A stretch of 64,000 nucleotides of DNA, from positions 1,674,001 to 1,738,000 of the forward strand of contig WGMG01000006.1 in the NCBI GenBank assembly GCA_016125185.1, written 5' to 3'. A program made the position numbers and the translations under genes. How positions within the stretch are numbered: the first letter of the stretch is position 1; every line of letters begins with the position of its first letter. Below the pieces are notes generated by a model. It searched no databases. It was not told the DNA's origin and saw only the letters and a program-made list of their open reading frames with translations. Shown piece by piece: positions 26,901 to 34,327 of this stretch. Source of the DNA: Armatimonadota bacterium. Lineage in GTDB: Bacteria > Armatimonadota > Fimbriimonadia > Fimbriimonadales > Fimbriimonadaceae.

Positions 26901-26970
26901 CGACGGAGTCATTGGCGTGGCGGACTTCAACATCCTCCGCTCCAACTGGGGCGCCCTCGGCGACCTCTAA
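23953..26970 (+). CDS. Secreted S8 subtilase with C-terminal dockerin domain
   Basis: A 1005-residue exported serine protease. After a signal peptide (about 1-25) comes a propeptide-like region (45-135). The S8 catalytic domain (about 170-445) has Asp182 in VLDDGIE, His240 in SHGTHVSG, oxyanion Asn331 in SAGNNG and Ser396 in SGTSMASP, so the active site is intact. A fibronectin III-like unit (about 455-565) and two similar MAM/jelly-roll-like beta units (about 565-710 and 715-855) follow. Next come a carboxypeptidase-regulatory-like unit and a dockerin type I domain (about 940-1005) with two Ca-binding loops, GDIDGNNVIG and ADLNGDGVIG. The dockerin suggests attachment to a cohesin-bearing surface protein. 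No cohesin gene is seen here. Confidence 0.93.
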   Translation: MFSVHSLLRTSLLGCGLAAAVLAGAQGRGTQNRNFIGPIDGMANQKPPRNVKLVPRPYTVLVAYKSTMAQRSMATVENQLGLYEDTSIHSPYFKRYFISQEAQLRGMTVDRAIAALHTLPNVSRAEYDMPVSPDQVNDPQYNLQWGLNNTGQTGGTPDADVDAPEAWPLIPTVSPVTVAVLDDGIEVGHPDLQANALVNSGEIPNNGIDDDGNGFVDDYLGWDFADNDNDPTPPDTSFSHGTHVSGIVAAVSNNALGVASASRNVKLLGVRFYRGQSTWISDLILAVDYARIRGAKVINISYNLDGWTQLLVDAFVRLKNADGVAMLSAGNNGEKDPARLGMLAQAPNLCFVAATDHNDQLASFSNYGAQVQVAAPGVDILSTVPFGSYDTYSGTSMASPFAASIMGTIRALYPSMTYSQAIARLGLTCDHKPQLNGKVTYGRVNLANAIQDDSVAPAPVSGLTLLRRSAGTFLVQFMASGDDGMVGAANYYDVRYSTSPITAANFSSAPQNLFATPTPGAGNPVKTSIGGLVPGSSYYIAVKALDDVGNESTITTAGPFTVLPALVYENMDGATSPFTPTGTWARTTDYANSGSQSWTDSPGGSYLNNANSTLTYNNAVNVTTPMAVTFLMRYDLESNYDYLYLEVSTDGGATWSQLTKTTGTSGSVFKSFTASLSNYIGQTVRLRFHMTSDSSVTYDGVYIDDFAVKALTTTFNDDVEGANMFDPTGSTWVVSTESAASPTHAWNDSPGANYVNNTNQWLKGIVNLDAEASGSPSVTFKGLINVENGYDFLNVSTSTDFGSSWVPQASYTGLGTSFASYTVPLGVLGTARVGFQLTSDSSVVANGAIIDDISVVGEPWVQQIDGTVGLNGFGGTKNFTVKLRTGSTIVATYPVTMTGLTGTFSFQTDKFGMYDVVIEGPSYLRRVIPGVNVTAFTTVSTSLVNGDIDGNNVIGTADFNAMRAAWGAVPSSSNWNPNADLNGDGVIGVADFNILRSNWGALGDL

Positions 26971-26980
26971 GCGAGAAGTC

Positions 26981-27010
26981 GTTCCCTTCCTTCTTCGGGA
27001 GGAAGGGAAC
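26981..27010 (+). terminator. Hairpin terminator with UUCG tetraloop
   Basis: GTTCCCTTCC (26981-26990) pairs with GGAAGGGAAC (27001-27010), and three more inner pairs close a very stable C(TTCG)G tetraloop. It lies 10 bases after the subtilase stop. There is no T-run, so termination efficiency is uncertain. A second small hairpin, ACCTCTC-TTGA-GAGAGGT, follows near 27027-27044. Confidence 0.6.
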
Positions 27011-27179
27011 CTTGACCTCATTTCAAAACACCTCTCTTGAGAGAGGTCGGCGAGGAACGAACCGGGAGAGTAGATCGATCAGAACCGTGTGCTTTGGTTC
27101 CTTGGCTACATTGGGCTTCTTGCGATCTCCTCGCCCTCGCCCTCGCCCTCGCACTGAACGAAGGGTAAACTTCCATTTC

Positions 27180-27848
27180 GTGCTCGACAAAATCATTTGC
27201 GCGCTCGACACGAGCGATCTCGACGTCGCCACGAAAACCGTTCAAAAGCTTTCGCCCCACATCAAACGCTTCAAAATAGGGCATTCGCTAACCCTCTCCC
27301 ACTCCCTCTCGGTCGTCGCAAAACTTCAAGACGCCGGTGCGGAAAAGATCTTCCTCGATCTTAAATTCCACGACATACCCAACACTGTCGCCCTCGCCGT
27401 CAAAGAAGCCTCCAAGTACGGGGTCTGGATGACTACCGTCCACACCGTCGGTGGTCCCGAAATGATGCGTGCCGCCGCCGAAATCCCCAATCGCCCGTTG
27501 CTCATGGGCGTCTCTGTGCTCACCTCACTCGACGACCAGTCACTCCATCAGATCGGCGTTACCCGGTCGGTTGATAGCCAAATGACCGAGATGTCTTCCC
27601 TCGCCATCGAATGCGGCTTCGACGGCCTTATCTCCTCACCCCACGAAATCACGCTCCTTCGCGACAAACTCGGCCCCAAGCCACTCGTCGTCACTCCCGG
27701 AATCCGCCTTGCCGGAGGCGCATCCCACGACCAAAAGCGTATTGCCACGCCTCAACAGGCTATCGCCGACGGTGCCAGCTACCTCGTCATCGGCCGCGCC
27801 CTGTCCGAGGCTGAAGACTTGGACGTTGTGATCGAAGAGCTAAAATAG
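27180..27848 (+). CDS. pyrF: Orotidine 5'-phosphate decarboxylase
   Basis: A 222-residue type I OMP decarboxylase that makes UMP in pyrimidine synthesis. The order of motifs is ICALDTSD, then the catalytic charged network DLKFHDIPNTV (Lys and Asp residues), then VVTPGIRLAG and the phosphate-binding YLVIGRAL near the C-terminus. The reading frame stays open far upstream, but family alignment points to the GTG at 27180 (VLDKIICALD). The ribosome site is weak (AAGGG, rather far). No other pyrimidine gene is nearby. Confidence 0.92.
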   Translation: MLDKIICALDTSDLDVATKTVQKLSPHIKRFKIGHSLTLSHSLSVVAKLQDAGAEKIFLDLKFHDIPNTVALAVKEASKYGVWMTTVHTVGGPEMMRAAAEIPNRPLLMGVSVLTSLDDQSLHQIGVTRSVDSQMTEMSSLAIECGFDGLISSPHEITLLRDKLGPKPLVVTPGIRLAGGASHDQKRIATPQQAIADGASYLVIGRALSEAEDLDVVIEELK

Positions 27849-27877
27849 TTGACAACATAAGTAGACACTTGTATACT
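27849..27877 (+). promoter_or_regulatory. Near-consensus sigma70 promoter of the DinB-like gene
   Basis: A perfect TTGACA (27849-27854), a 17-base spacer and TATACT (27872-27877) end nine bases before the ATG at 27887. The expected transcription start leaves almost no 5' leader and there is no Shine-Dalgarno sequence. Confidence 0.85.
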
Positions 27878-27886
27878 TTCAACGCT

Positions 27887-28342
27887 ATGACGCTGAAGGA
27901 ATATATCGTCCTTGAAACTGAAAAGTCGCTGAAGAATGTTTTCGAGTCTGCCCGCAAAGTGTCGGCTGACAAAGTCGAATGGAAACCGCTCGAAAACGGT
28001 CGATCCACCCTCGATCAGGTTCAGGAGTGCGCTTACTGCCCGCTCTGGGTCCCTGGTCTTCTCGAAAAGCGAGCCTTTGACCCTTCGGGCTTTGCCGCCT
28101 ACGAGGAAACTCGCAAAGGCTGGAAGACCCTCGACGAATGCGAAGCCGCCGCGCAAAAGAACATGGAAGCATTCAAAGCTGCCGTTGACGCCCTCCCCGA
28201 GTCAGACTTCAATGTCGTCGTGAACCTGCCGTGGGGTAGCTATACCTTGGCTGAAGTTATGGGCTTCCCGATGTGGAACCTTCATTATCACATGGGCCAA
28301 ATCAACTACATCCAAACCCTTTACGGCGACTTCTCGATGTAG
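27887..28342 (+). CDS. DinB/DUF664-like four-helix protein
   Basis: A 151-residue helical-bundle protein of the DinB/YfiT group. The C-terminal segment MWNLHYHMGQINYIQTL carries the usual metal-binding HxxxHxGQ-type histidines, here as HYHMGQ. The family's first metal His is not evident; the matching region reads VQECAYCPLW. Members are thiol-dependent transferases or unknown stress proteins, and no substrate can be assigned. I chose the ATG at 27887 because the promoter's -10 box overlaps any earlier start. Confidence 0.75.
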   Translation: MTLKEYIVLETEKSLKNVFESARKVSADKVEWKPLENGRSTLDQVQECAYCPLWVPGLLEKRAFDPSGFAAYEETRKGWKTLDECEAAAQKNMEAFKAAVDALPESDFNVVVNLPWGSYTLAEVMGFPMWNLHYHMGQINYIQTLYGDFSM

Positions 28343-29084
28343 TCTGAAACTCAATCGCTACCCCATGTCTCCGACAATTGGTGCCGAGGTAGGTCATCTT
28401 CAACGTTGACCTACCAGCTACGCTCCGCCCCAGCGGGGAGGTGTCTTCCGCTTTTAGCGGAAGACGGAGGGGAGAGTCAGGCACAAGCATCGTCGTGGCA
28501 CTGGTAAAGGCTCCTGCGCAGCTGGGATTTACCAGTGATCCCAGAAGGAGCGCTGAAATCCCCTCCCCGGAGAGCCTGTCGCAAAACGATCAAAAGCCTG
28601 ATCCCCGCGACAAGGACTGCCACAGGGGCAGTCCTTGTCGCGGATACAGAAGGTAGCCCGGGGTGCTTGCACCCCGGGAAAGACCCAAAAGAATTGAAAG
28701 TCCGATGGAGTCGCGAGAATCGGGACGACCCCGCCATTACGGCGGCCCCAAAAGGGTCATCGATGGTCGGAAAAACTGCCACGTGACAGGCTCAAGAAAG
28801 GAGGGCTGGTTTTGAGAATCGGAGACGGGGTGGGTGATCTTTCGTTCACCGGAGGTAAGCCCGCTGGGAGTTGCGAGCGTCTCGCTCGCAGGATCGGAAT
28901 GGTCCTTCGCTCAATGGACGCCCGCCCAATGGGAGTTGCGAGCGTCACGAAGTTCCCGCCGTAGGGAAATGTCTACGATTCCGAGAGGCGAAGCTGAATC
29001 GGACAGCAAAGCGAATCGTAACCGCCGATGTAAGGTCATTCCAAACGAACACCCAACCACCTCGAACCATCCCAGTCCATTCCG
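28343..29084. other. Hairpin-rich non-coding stretch
   Basis: No credible gene is seen in 740 bases. It holds several strong inverted repeats. GTCTTCCGC pairs with GCGGAAGAC around loop TTTTA (28443-28465). CACTGGTAAA pairs with TTTACCAGTG (28499-28537). A 17-base stem lies at 28605-28643, and CCCGGGGTGC-TT-GCACCCCGGG at 28657-28678. A 17-base direct repeat TGGGAGTTGCGAGCGTC lies at 28865-28881 and 28930-28946. Promoter-like TATAAT for the next gene is at 29085. The region may contain dispersed palindromic repeats or a structured RNA. Confidence 0.55.
28605..28643. repeat. Long perfect palindrome with ACTGCC/GGCAGT core
   Basis: A 17-base-pair stem (28605-28621 with 28627-28643) encloses loop ACAGG. 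Its inner part, ACTGCC-ACANN-GGCAGT, is shared with the palindrome at 53518-53544, while the outer stem bases differ but remain paired. Confidence 0.65.
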
Positions 29085-29104
29085 TATAATGACCTTATTC
29101 GACG

Positions 29105-30244
29105 ATGAAACTCCGCCCACTCCTCCTGCTCGCCGCGCTTGCGTTAGCCGGCTACGGAGGCTACCGCTGGGTCGAATATCAGCGCATCGCAAAAATTAAG
29201 AAAGAAGCGGACGCCTATGACCGCGATTTCCTACAGGGAAGAGTCGAACCGCTGCCCGGCCCTTACTTAGAAATAGGCAACATCTTCGAGCTTCAATTTC
29301 AAGTGATGGAATTGCCGGGCAAGATCGTCCGACTGCTTCCAAACGGAAGCATGTTGACTCAAGACGATCGGACATGGACTGTGCTCGACCGCGACGGCCA
29401 CATTCAACAGTCGATCACTGCGGAAAAGGTTTTCTTGACCAGCGATGGAAAGACATACTCCTTCACCCAGGGTTCTCCAAGCAGCCAGGCGATAACAATG
29501 ACGAAGCCGGACGGAGTCAAGCAGAGCATAGACGATAGCACGAAGGCGTGGAATTACGCCACTTCACCGGGATATCACATTGGCGAGCACGGATTCTATT
29601 TGGGCGGTATCGACTCCCCGGGCCAAATCGTTTTCGACGACTTCGATCTGAAACCCCACTCGGCCGCCGGATCAAAGAATCTTCGATTTCAGTTCTGCGG
29701 GTCGAGCGAAGAACTGGGCGATGTCGGCATTGGTCAGCCGACTAGCCCCTACGAAAAGAAATACCTAGTTTTCTTCAAGGGTCAGGACTTGAGCATTGAA
29801 GACACCCATTTGCCCACCGGATTTCTGGATGTGGTCGTTTCTGGCTCGACCATCGCCATCAACTGTGGCCGGGCATTCCAGGAACGAATCCCCTATCAAA
29901 GAACTGCCGCAGGTCAATACCTCCGCCTCGCGGTTCCCACCGGGGCCGTTACCGCATCTGTAACCGCCATCAATTCTAAAGGAATACACATCTTGAACTC
30001 TTGGAGCCCGTCGCCAGTCGAAGCGCGTAAACCAGGACAGTTGATGCCATATTGGTCGTATCTATACTACGTGGTCGGAAATCGATGCTACGATCTCCGA
30101 GAAATCTACACAACTCTCTTTGGCTCATTGCCCTCGCTGGATCGGGTAATTGAAACCGACAAGATCGACGAACAAGGCGACATCGTCGCCACCACCGACC
30201 GCGGAACATTCCTCCTAAAACCCATTCCCCACGTCGACCCGTAG
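29105..30244 (+). CDS. Membrane-anchored protein of unknown function, 379 aa
   Basis: The protein has an N-terminal membrane anchor or signal (residues 4-22, LLLLAALALAGYGGY). A soluble region of short beta strands follows with repeated phrases such as DDRTWTVLDRDGHIQQSI and TTDRGTFLLKPIPH, which resemble blades of a beta-propeller. No family is recognised. A TATAAT box (29085-29090) with TCGAAC 17 bases upstream leaves only about seven bases of leader. It is followed 58 bases later by fumarase. Compare the unknown at 59610-60602, which has a similar make-up (hydrophobic start, then beta-rich). Confidence 0.6.
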   Translation: MKLRPLLLLAALALAGYGGYRWVEYQRIAKIKKEADAYDRDFLQGRVEPLPGPYLEIGNIFELQFQVMELPGKIVRLLPNGSMLTQDDRTWTVLDRDGHIQQSITAEKVFLTSDGKTYSFTQGSPSSQAITMTKPDGVKQSIDDSTKAWNYATSPGYHIGEHGFYLGGIDSPGQIVFDDFDLKPHSAAGSKNLRFQFCGSSEELGDVGIGQPTSPYEKKYLVFFKGQDLSIEDTHLPTGFLDVVVSGSTIAINCGRAFQERIPYQRTAAGQYLRLAVPTGAVTASVTAINSKGIHILNSWSPSPVEARKPGQLMPYWSYLYYVVGNRCYDLREIYTTLFGSLPSLDRVIETDKIDEQGDIVATTDRGTFLLKPIPHVDP

Positions 30245-30302
30245 CGATTTTCCCGTCCCCCACACCGTCTTTCCCGTCAACCTTCATTCAAAATGAACAC
30301 AT

Positions 30303-31904
30303 ATGCCTTTCGAGTACGAACCGACGCTACAGCTTGGCCCCGACACCACCGAATACCGCTCCCTCGGTAAGGACGGCGTCTCCACCGTCCAGCTAAACGG
30401 CCGCGAGTACCTGCAGATCGATCGAAGCGTCCTCAAAAAGCTCGCCAAAGAGGCCTTCGCCGAAATCAACTTCTTCTTCCGCCGAAAGCACCTCCAACAG
30501 CTTCGTAGCGAACTCGACGACCCCGAAGCCAGCGACAACGATAAGTTCGTCATCTACACCCACCTCCAAAACGCCGTCGTCGCTTCCAAAGGCCTGCTTC
30601 CCACCTGTCAAGACACTGGCACCGCGATAGCCTTCGGCAAAAAGGGCCAGTTCGTCCTCACCGACTACGACGAGGAAGAAGCCATCAGCGAAGGCATCTA
30701 CGAGACCTACCAAGAAAAGAACCTTCGCTACAGCCAGCTCGCCCCCACCGAGATGTTCAGCGAGGTCAACACGCGCAACAACCTCCCCGCCCAAATCGAC
30801 ATCATGGCGACCAAAGGCGATGAGTACAACCTCCTCTTCGTCGCCAAAGGCGGCGGAAGCGCCAACAAAATGTTTCTCTACCAGGCCACGCCCGCCGTTC
30901 TCAACGAGAAGGACATGGCCGAATTCATCCGCTCCAAGCTCAAAGAGATCGGCACCAGTGCCTGCCCGCCGTACCACCTCTGCGTCGTCATCGGCGGCAC
31001 CAGCATCGAGAGCGCAACCAAAAATCTCAAGCTTCTCACCACCGGCTACCTCGACCACGTTCCGACGACCGGGAGCGACAAGGGCCGCGCCTTCCGCGAT
31101 CCCGAATGGGAAGCCAAAATTCTCAAGATCGCCCAAGACTGCCACATTGGCGCCCAGTTCGGGGGCAAGTACTTCGCCCACGACGTCAAAGTCCTCCGTC
31201 TTCCCCGCCACGCCGCCTCCATGCCCATCGCCATCGGTGTCAGTTGCTCCGCTGACCGCCAGATCAAGGCCAAGATCACCAAAGAAGGTGTCTTCATCGA
31301 ACAGCTTGAACACAACCCGGCCCAATTCCTTCCCGAAGAGCAACCCAAGCTGGCCCCGCCGGTGCCCATCGACCTCACGATGGGCATGGAAAAGATTCGC
31401 GAACTCCTCTCCCAATTCCCCGTCAAGACTCGCGTCAGCCTCACCGGACCGATGATCGTCGCCCGCGACAGCGCCCACGCCCGCGTCCGCAAGATGATGG
31501 AGGATGGCCAGCCGATGCCCCAATACTTCAAGGACTACCCGGTCTACTATGCCGGCCCTGCCAAAACCCCGGAAGGAATGGCCACCGGCTCGTTCGGCCC
31601 CACCACCGCCGGGCGAATGGACGCCTTCGTTGACCTTTTTCAGCAAAATGGTGGCTCGATGGTCATGCTCGCCAAAGGCAACCGCAGCCCCGGCGTCACC
31701 GCCGCCTGCAAAAAGAACGGGGGCTTCTACCTCGGTAGCATCGGTGGCCCCGCCGCCATCCTTGCCCAAAGCAACATCAAGAGCGTCAAAGTCATCGACT
31801 TCGAAGACCTCGGCATGGAGGCCATCCGCATGATCGAGGTCGAAAACTTCCCCGCCTTCATCGTCGTCGACGACAAAGGCAACGACTTCTTCGAACAGGT
31901 GTAG
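30303..31904 (+). CDS. fumA: Class I (iron-sulfur) fumarate hydratase
   Basis: A 533-residue fumarase of the 4Fe-4S class, one-chain FumA/FumB type, converting fumarate to malate in the TCA cycle. The three cluster cysteines are Cys102 in LLPTCQDTGTA, Cys315 in GVSCSADR and Cys469 in VTAACKKNGG. The alpha-part is about 1-330, and the C-terminal beta-part starts near DLTMGMEKIRELL and contains TGPMIVARDSAHAR. Length is typical. The product is oxygen-sensitive in known relatives. Only a weak CAAAAT -10-like box is seen eight bases before the ATG. Confidence 0.95.
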   Translation: MPFEYEPTLQLGPDTTEYRSLGKDGVSTVQLNGREYLQIDRSVLKKLAKEAFAEINFFFRRKHLQQLRSELDDPEASDNDKFVIYTHLQNAVVASKGLLPTCQDTGTAIAFGKKGQFVLTDYDEEEAISEGIYETYQEKNLRYSQLAPTEMFSEVNTRNNLPAQIDIMATKGDEYNLLFVAKGGGSANKMFLYQATPAVLNEKDMAEFIRSKLKEIGTSACPPYHLCVVIGGTSIESATKNLKLLTTGYLDHVPTTGSDKGRAFRDPEWEAKILKIAQDCHIGAQFGGKYFAHDVKVLRLPRHAASMPIAIGVSCSADRQIKAKITKEGVFIEQLEHNPAQFLPEEQPKLAPPVPIDLTMGMEKIRELLSQFPVKTRVSLTGPMIVARDSAHARVRKMMEDGQPMPQYFKDYPVYYAGPAKTPEGMATGSFGPTTAGRMDAFVDLFQQNGGSMVMLAKGNRSPGVTAACKKNGGFYLGSIGGPAAILAQSNIKSVKVIDFEDLGMEAIRMIEVENFPAFIVVDDKGNDFFEQV

Positions 31905-31947
31905 CGCGATCACTCCCGATCAAGTTCGAGCCCGGCTCCACGGCCTT

Positions 31948-32664
31948 TTGGAAGCAAACGAAGCGAAGTGCCTCTTCGCCGTGGAGTCTGGCAGTCGTGC
32001 CTGGGGGTTCGAGTCCGCCAATAGTGACTACGACGTCCGCTTCGTCTACTGGATGCCCAAGGACTGGTACCTAAGCATCGAGAACAAGCGCGACGTCATC
32101 GAAGAAATCGGAGACGACGACCTCGACTTTGCCGGATGGGATCTTCGCAAAGCCCTCAAACTGGCTCACAAATCCAACCCGTCCCTCCACGACTGGCTCG
32201 CCACTCCCGACTGCTACGACACGGACGACCGTTTCTTCACCGAGTTTAAAGAACTGAGTCGCGAGTACTTCGATCCCCACTCTGGCTACCAACACTTCCG
32301 GTCGATGGCGACCACCAACTTTCGCGACTTCGTCGATGCCGACAAACTGCCGTTCAAAAAGTACTTTTACGTCTTCCGAGCCCTTCTGTGCTCGCGCTAC
32401 ATCGCCGACCACCGAAAACCCGCTCCTTGCCTCTTCCAGGTTCTACTCGACGAGTATTACCCGGATGGAAATGTTCGCGAAGAGATCGAAAAGCTCCTCG
32501 AAGCAAAACGAAAAGGAATCGAAACTGCCGATACATCGCGAAATCCAACGCTCCATCGAGAGGTTGGCAGACTCCTCTCCGACACCTCGAACGAGCCACC
32601 GAAACGTCCTCTCATGCCAACCGAAAAGCTGGACGAATTCTTCAGAAAAGTGATCGAAAGCTAA
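31948..32664 (+). CDS. RlaP-type nucleotidyltransferase (DNA polymerase beta superfamily)
   Basis: A protein of 238 or more residues in the PF10127-type predicted nucleotidyltransferase family. The signature FAVESGSRAWGFESANSDYDVRFVY holds the GS and DxD-like catalytic motif of the polymerase-beta fold. The rest is helical with FRALLCSRYIADH. RlaP members are linked to RNA 2'-3' cyclic phosphate or ligase pathways, but the substrate is not known. The start is uncertain. The only standard codon is TTG at 31948, without a ribosome site, yet the same frame stays open upstream and encodes a plausible helix (ITPDQVRARLHGLL) from an ATC at 31909, just after the fumarase stop. Confidence 0.8.
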   Translation: MEANEAKCLFAVESGSRAWGFESANSDYDVRFVYWMPKDWYLSIENKRDVIEEIGDDDLDFAGWDLRKALKLAHKSNPSLHDWLATPDCYDTDDRFFTEFKELSREYFDPHSGYQHFRSMATTNFRDFVDADKLPFKKYFYVFRALLCSRYIADHRKPAPCLFQVLLDEYYPDGNVREEIEKLLEAKRKGIETADTSRNPTLHREVGRLLSDTSNEPPKRPLMPTEKLDEFFRKVIES

Positions 32665-32725
32665 ATTTCGCACGGAACTTCCGACCCATACATGACGTTA
32701 GTCCGGCATAAGAACGGGCCAAAAC

Positions 32726-34327
32726 ATGAAAGTTGCATTATCGGTCGTCCTGTCGGTCTTTGCCGCCGCCACCCTCTTCGGACTCGTCTGTCAGCAACTC
32801 TTAGTCACTGGCGACATCGGCTTTAACATGAGCCTGATTGCGTTAGCTTTCTTTCTGGCTATAGTTATTCTCAAGTGGCGAAATAAAATCGTTCCCGACT
32901 TCAAAATGTGGGTCCTGGCCGTGCCATTTTGTGCCGGAATATACGGCTATGCCGTTCCAGACTCGCGCGGCCTCGACTCCCTCAACACCTGGATGGTCCT
33001 CCTCACCGTCTCCTACTGCGCCCTTCGCGCCGCCGCCAGCCGCCCCCTTTCGCTGGTAGAAAGCATTGGCAAAGCTCCTCTCGTTCTCTTCGTTCTGCCC
33101 TGGTGCGCCTTCCCCCTCCTCGGCGTCATCGACTGGAAGCAAAGCCCCAAAAACCGAAATATCCACATCAGCCGGGGAGCCTTGATCGGCTGTCTCACCG
33201 CCGTCCCTTTCCTCGCGGTCTTCGGTTCCCTGCTTGGACAGGCCGACCCAATGTTCGCCAACATGTTCTCCTTCAATCTGCAAATTGACCCTGATCAATT
33301 CGTAGTGAGATCGGTCATCTTCGCCATGACCGCATGCTTCATGGCCGGCGTACTCAGCTACTTCTCCAAGCCGATCTTCAACGCGATTAACGTCATGTTA
33401 TCGCCAAGCCCAACGCCGCCACCGTACCCAATGATGACGGCCCCGAACGCCCCCACTCCCGCGGACCCCAAGGAACCGGCCGGTCAGGCTACGGAGCACG
33501 CGACGATCTTCATCACCTTCTTCGGCCTCATCTCCGCGATGTTCCTTCTCTTCGCCCTGGTCCAGGTCCGCTACCTTTTCGGCGGAAACTCCGTGGTTCA
33601 GCTCACCCAAGGCCTGACTTACGCAGACTATGCCCGCCGCGGCTTTCTAGAAATCGTCACCGTGGCGGGAATCTGCCTTCCCCTCGTCGTCTTCGGGCAA
33701 TATGCCCTCCGCAACCTGTCCACCACTATTCGCAAAGGCGTCAACATCGTCATCTGGATCGTCGTTGCCCTTCTGATGCTCCTTCTCGCTTCCGCCGCCT
33801 TCCGCCTCAAGCTTTACATCGGTGCCTATGGGCTCTCCCCGCTCCGCGTCTACGTCGGGGCCGGCATGCTCTGGTTGCTGGTCCTCTTCGTGACCTACCT
33901 CATCTACGGCACCAAGTGGCAACTCGACAAAATCGGCAAGGTCGTCTATGGCGCGATGGTGTTCATCACCCTTGGGCTAAACATTGCCCGCCCCGACTAC
34001 TGGATCGCCCGCGTCAACCTAACTCGAAGCCACGCCGTTAGCATCGATCCGACCATGATCACCGATGCCGGAGCCGACGCTCGCCCCGCCATCGTTCAAT
34101 TCGGCAAGAAGGAATTGCTCGATAAGTTCGACGAAATGCAGTCCAAGCGCTCACGCGATTGGCGCGATCTCACCCTCTCCCAGATGGCCCTCCCCGCCCC
34201 TAAGAATTCAGCGACCGCACCAGATCAGTCAGCGGCTCCCCGTCCAGAAACCGCGAGAAGTTCCGCGCAAAATGACGCAGTAGAACATCCTGTTCATTCT
34301 GCATCCCTCCAGCCACATGAGGGGTGA
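32726..34327 (+). CDS. DUF4173/DUF4153 multi-pass membrane protein
   Basis: A 533-residue integral membrane protein with about a dozen helices between residues 5 and 440. Segments such as YADYARRGFLEIVTVAGICL and LGLNIARPDYWIARVNL are characteristic of the DUF4173 family. Function is unknown. The last 43 or so residues (PAPKNSATAPDQ onwards) are read from DNA that is antisense to the end of the dehydrogenase gene, so the two convergent genes overlap by 128 bases. This tail is Ala/Pro/Ser-rich and is probably not part of the family core. Confidence 0.82.
   Translation: MKVALSVVLSVFAAATLFGLVCQQLLVTGDIGFNMSLIALAFFLAIVILKWRNKIVPDFKMWVLAVPFCAGIYGYAVPDSRGLDSLNTWMVLLTVSYCALRAAASRPLSLVESIGKAPLVLFVLPWCAFPLLGVIDWKQSPKNRNIHISRGALIGCLTAVPFLAVFGSLLGQADPMFANMFSFNLQIDPDQFVVRSVIFAMTACFMAGVLSYFSKPIFNAINVMLSPSPTPPPYPMMTAPNAPTPADPKEPAGQATEHATIFITFFGLISAMFLLFALVQVRYLFGGNSVVQLTQGLTYADYARRGFLEIVTVAGICLPLVVFGQYALRNLSTTIRKGVNIVIWIVVALLMLLLASAAFRLKLYIGAYGLSPLRVYVGAGMLWLLVLFVTYLIYGTKWQLDKIGKVVYGAMVFITLGLNIARPDYWIARVNLTRSHAVSIDPTMITDAGADARPAIVQFGKKELLDKFDEMQSKRSRDWRDLTLSQMALPAPKNSATAPDQSAAPRPETARSSAQNDAVEHPVHSASLQPHEG

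Noticed and set aside
25951-27021. 356-codon frame antisense to the subtilase C-terminus
   Set aside because: Shadow of Thr/Asp/Gly-rich repeats in the subtilase.
26847-27180. N-terminal extension of the PyrF frame
   Set aside because: The extension overlaps the subtilase end and its terminator hairpin and encodes Arg/Pro-rich filler; family alignment begins at the GTG at 27180.
28441-28786. Short frames in the hairpin-rich stretch
   Set aside because: They run through strong palindromes, lack ribosome or -10 sites at their starts and have no protein-like composition.
30393-31913. Long antisense frame of 506 codons opposite the fumarase gene
   Set aside because: It mirrors the codon bias of the true gene (third-base GC), has low-complexity Asp/Glu/Val/Gly composition and no ribosome site; the fumarase has all three cluster cysteines.
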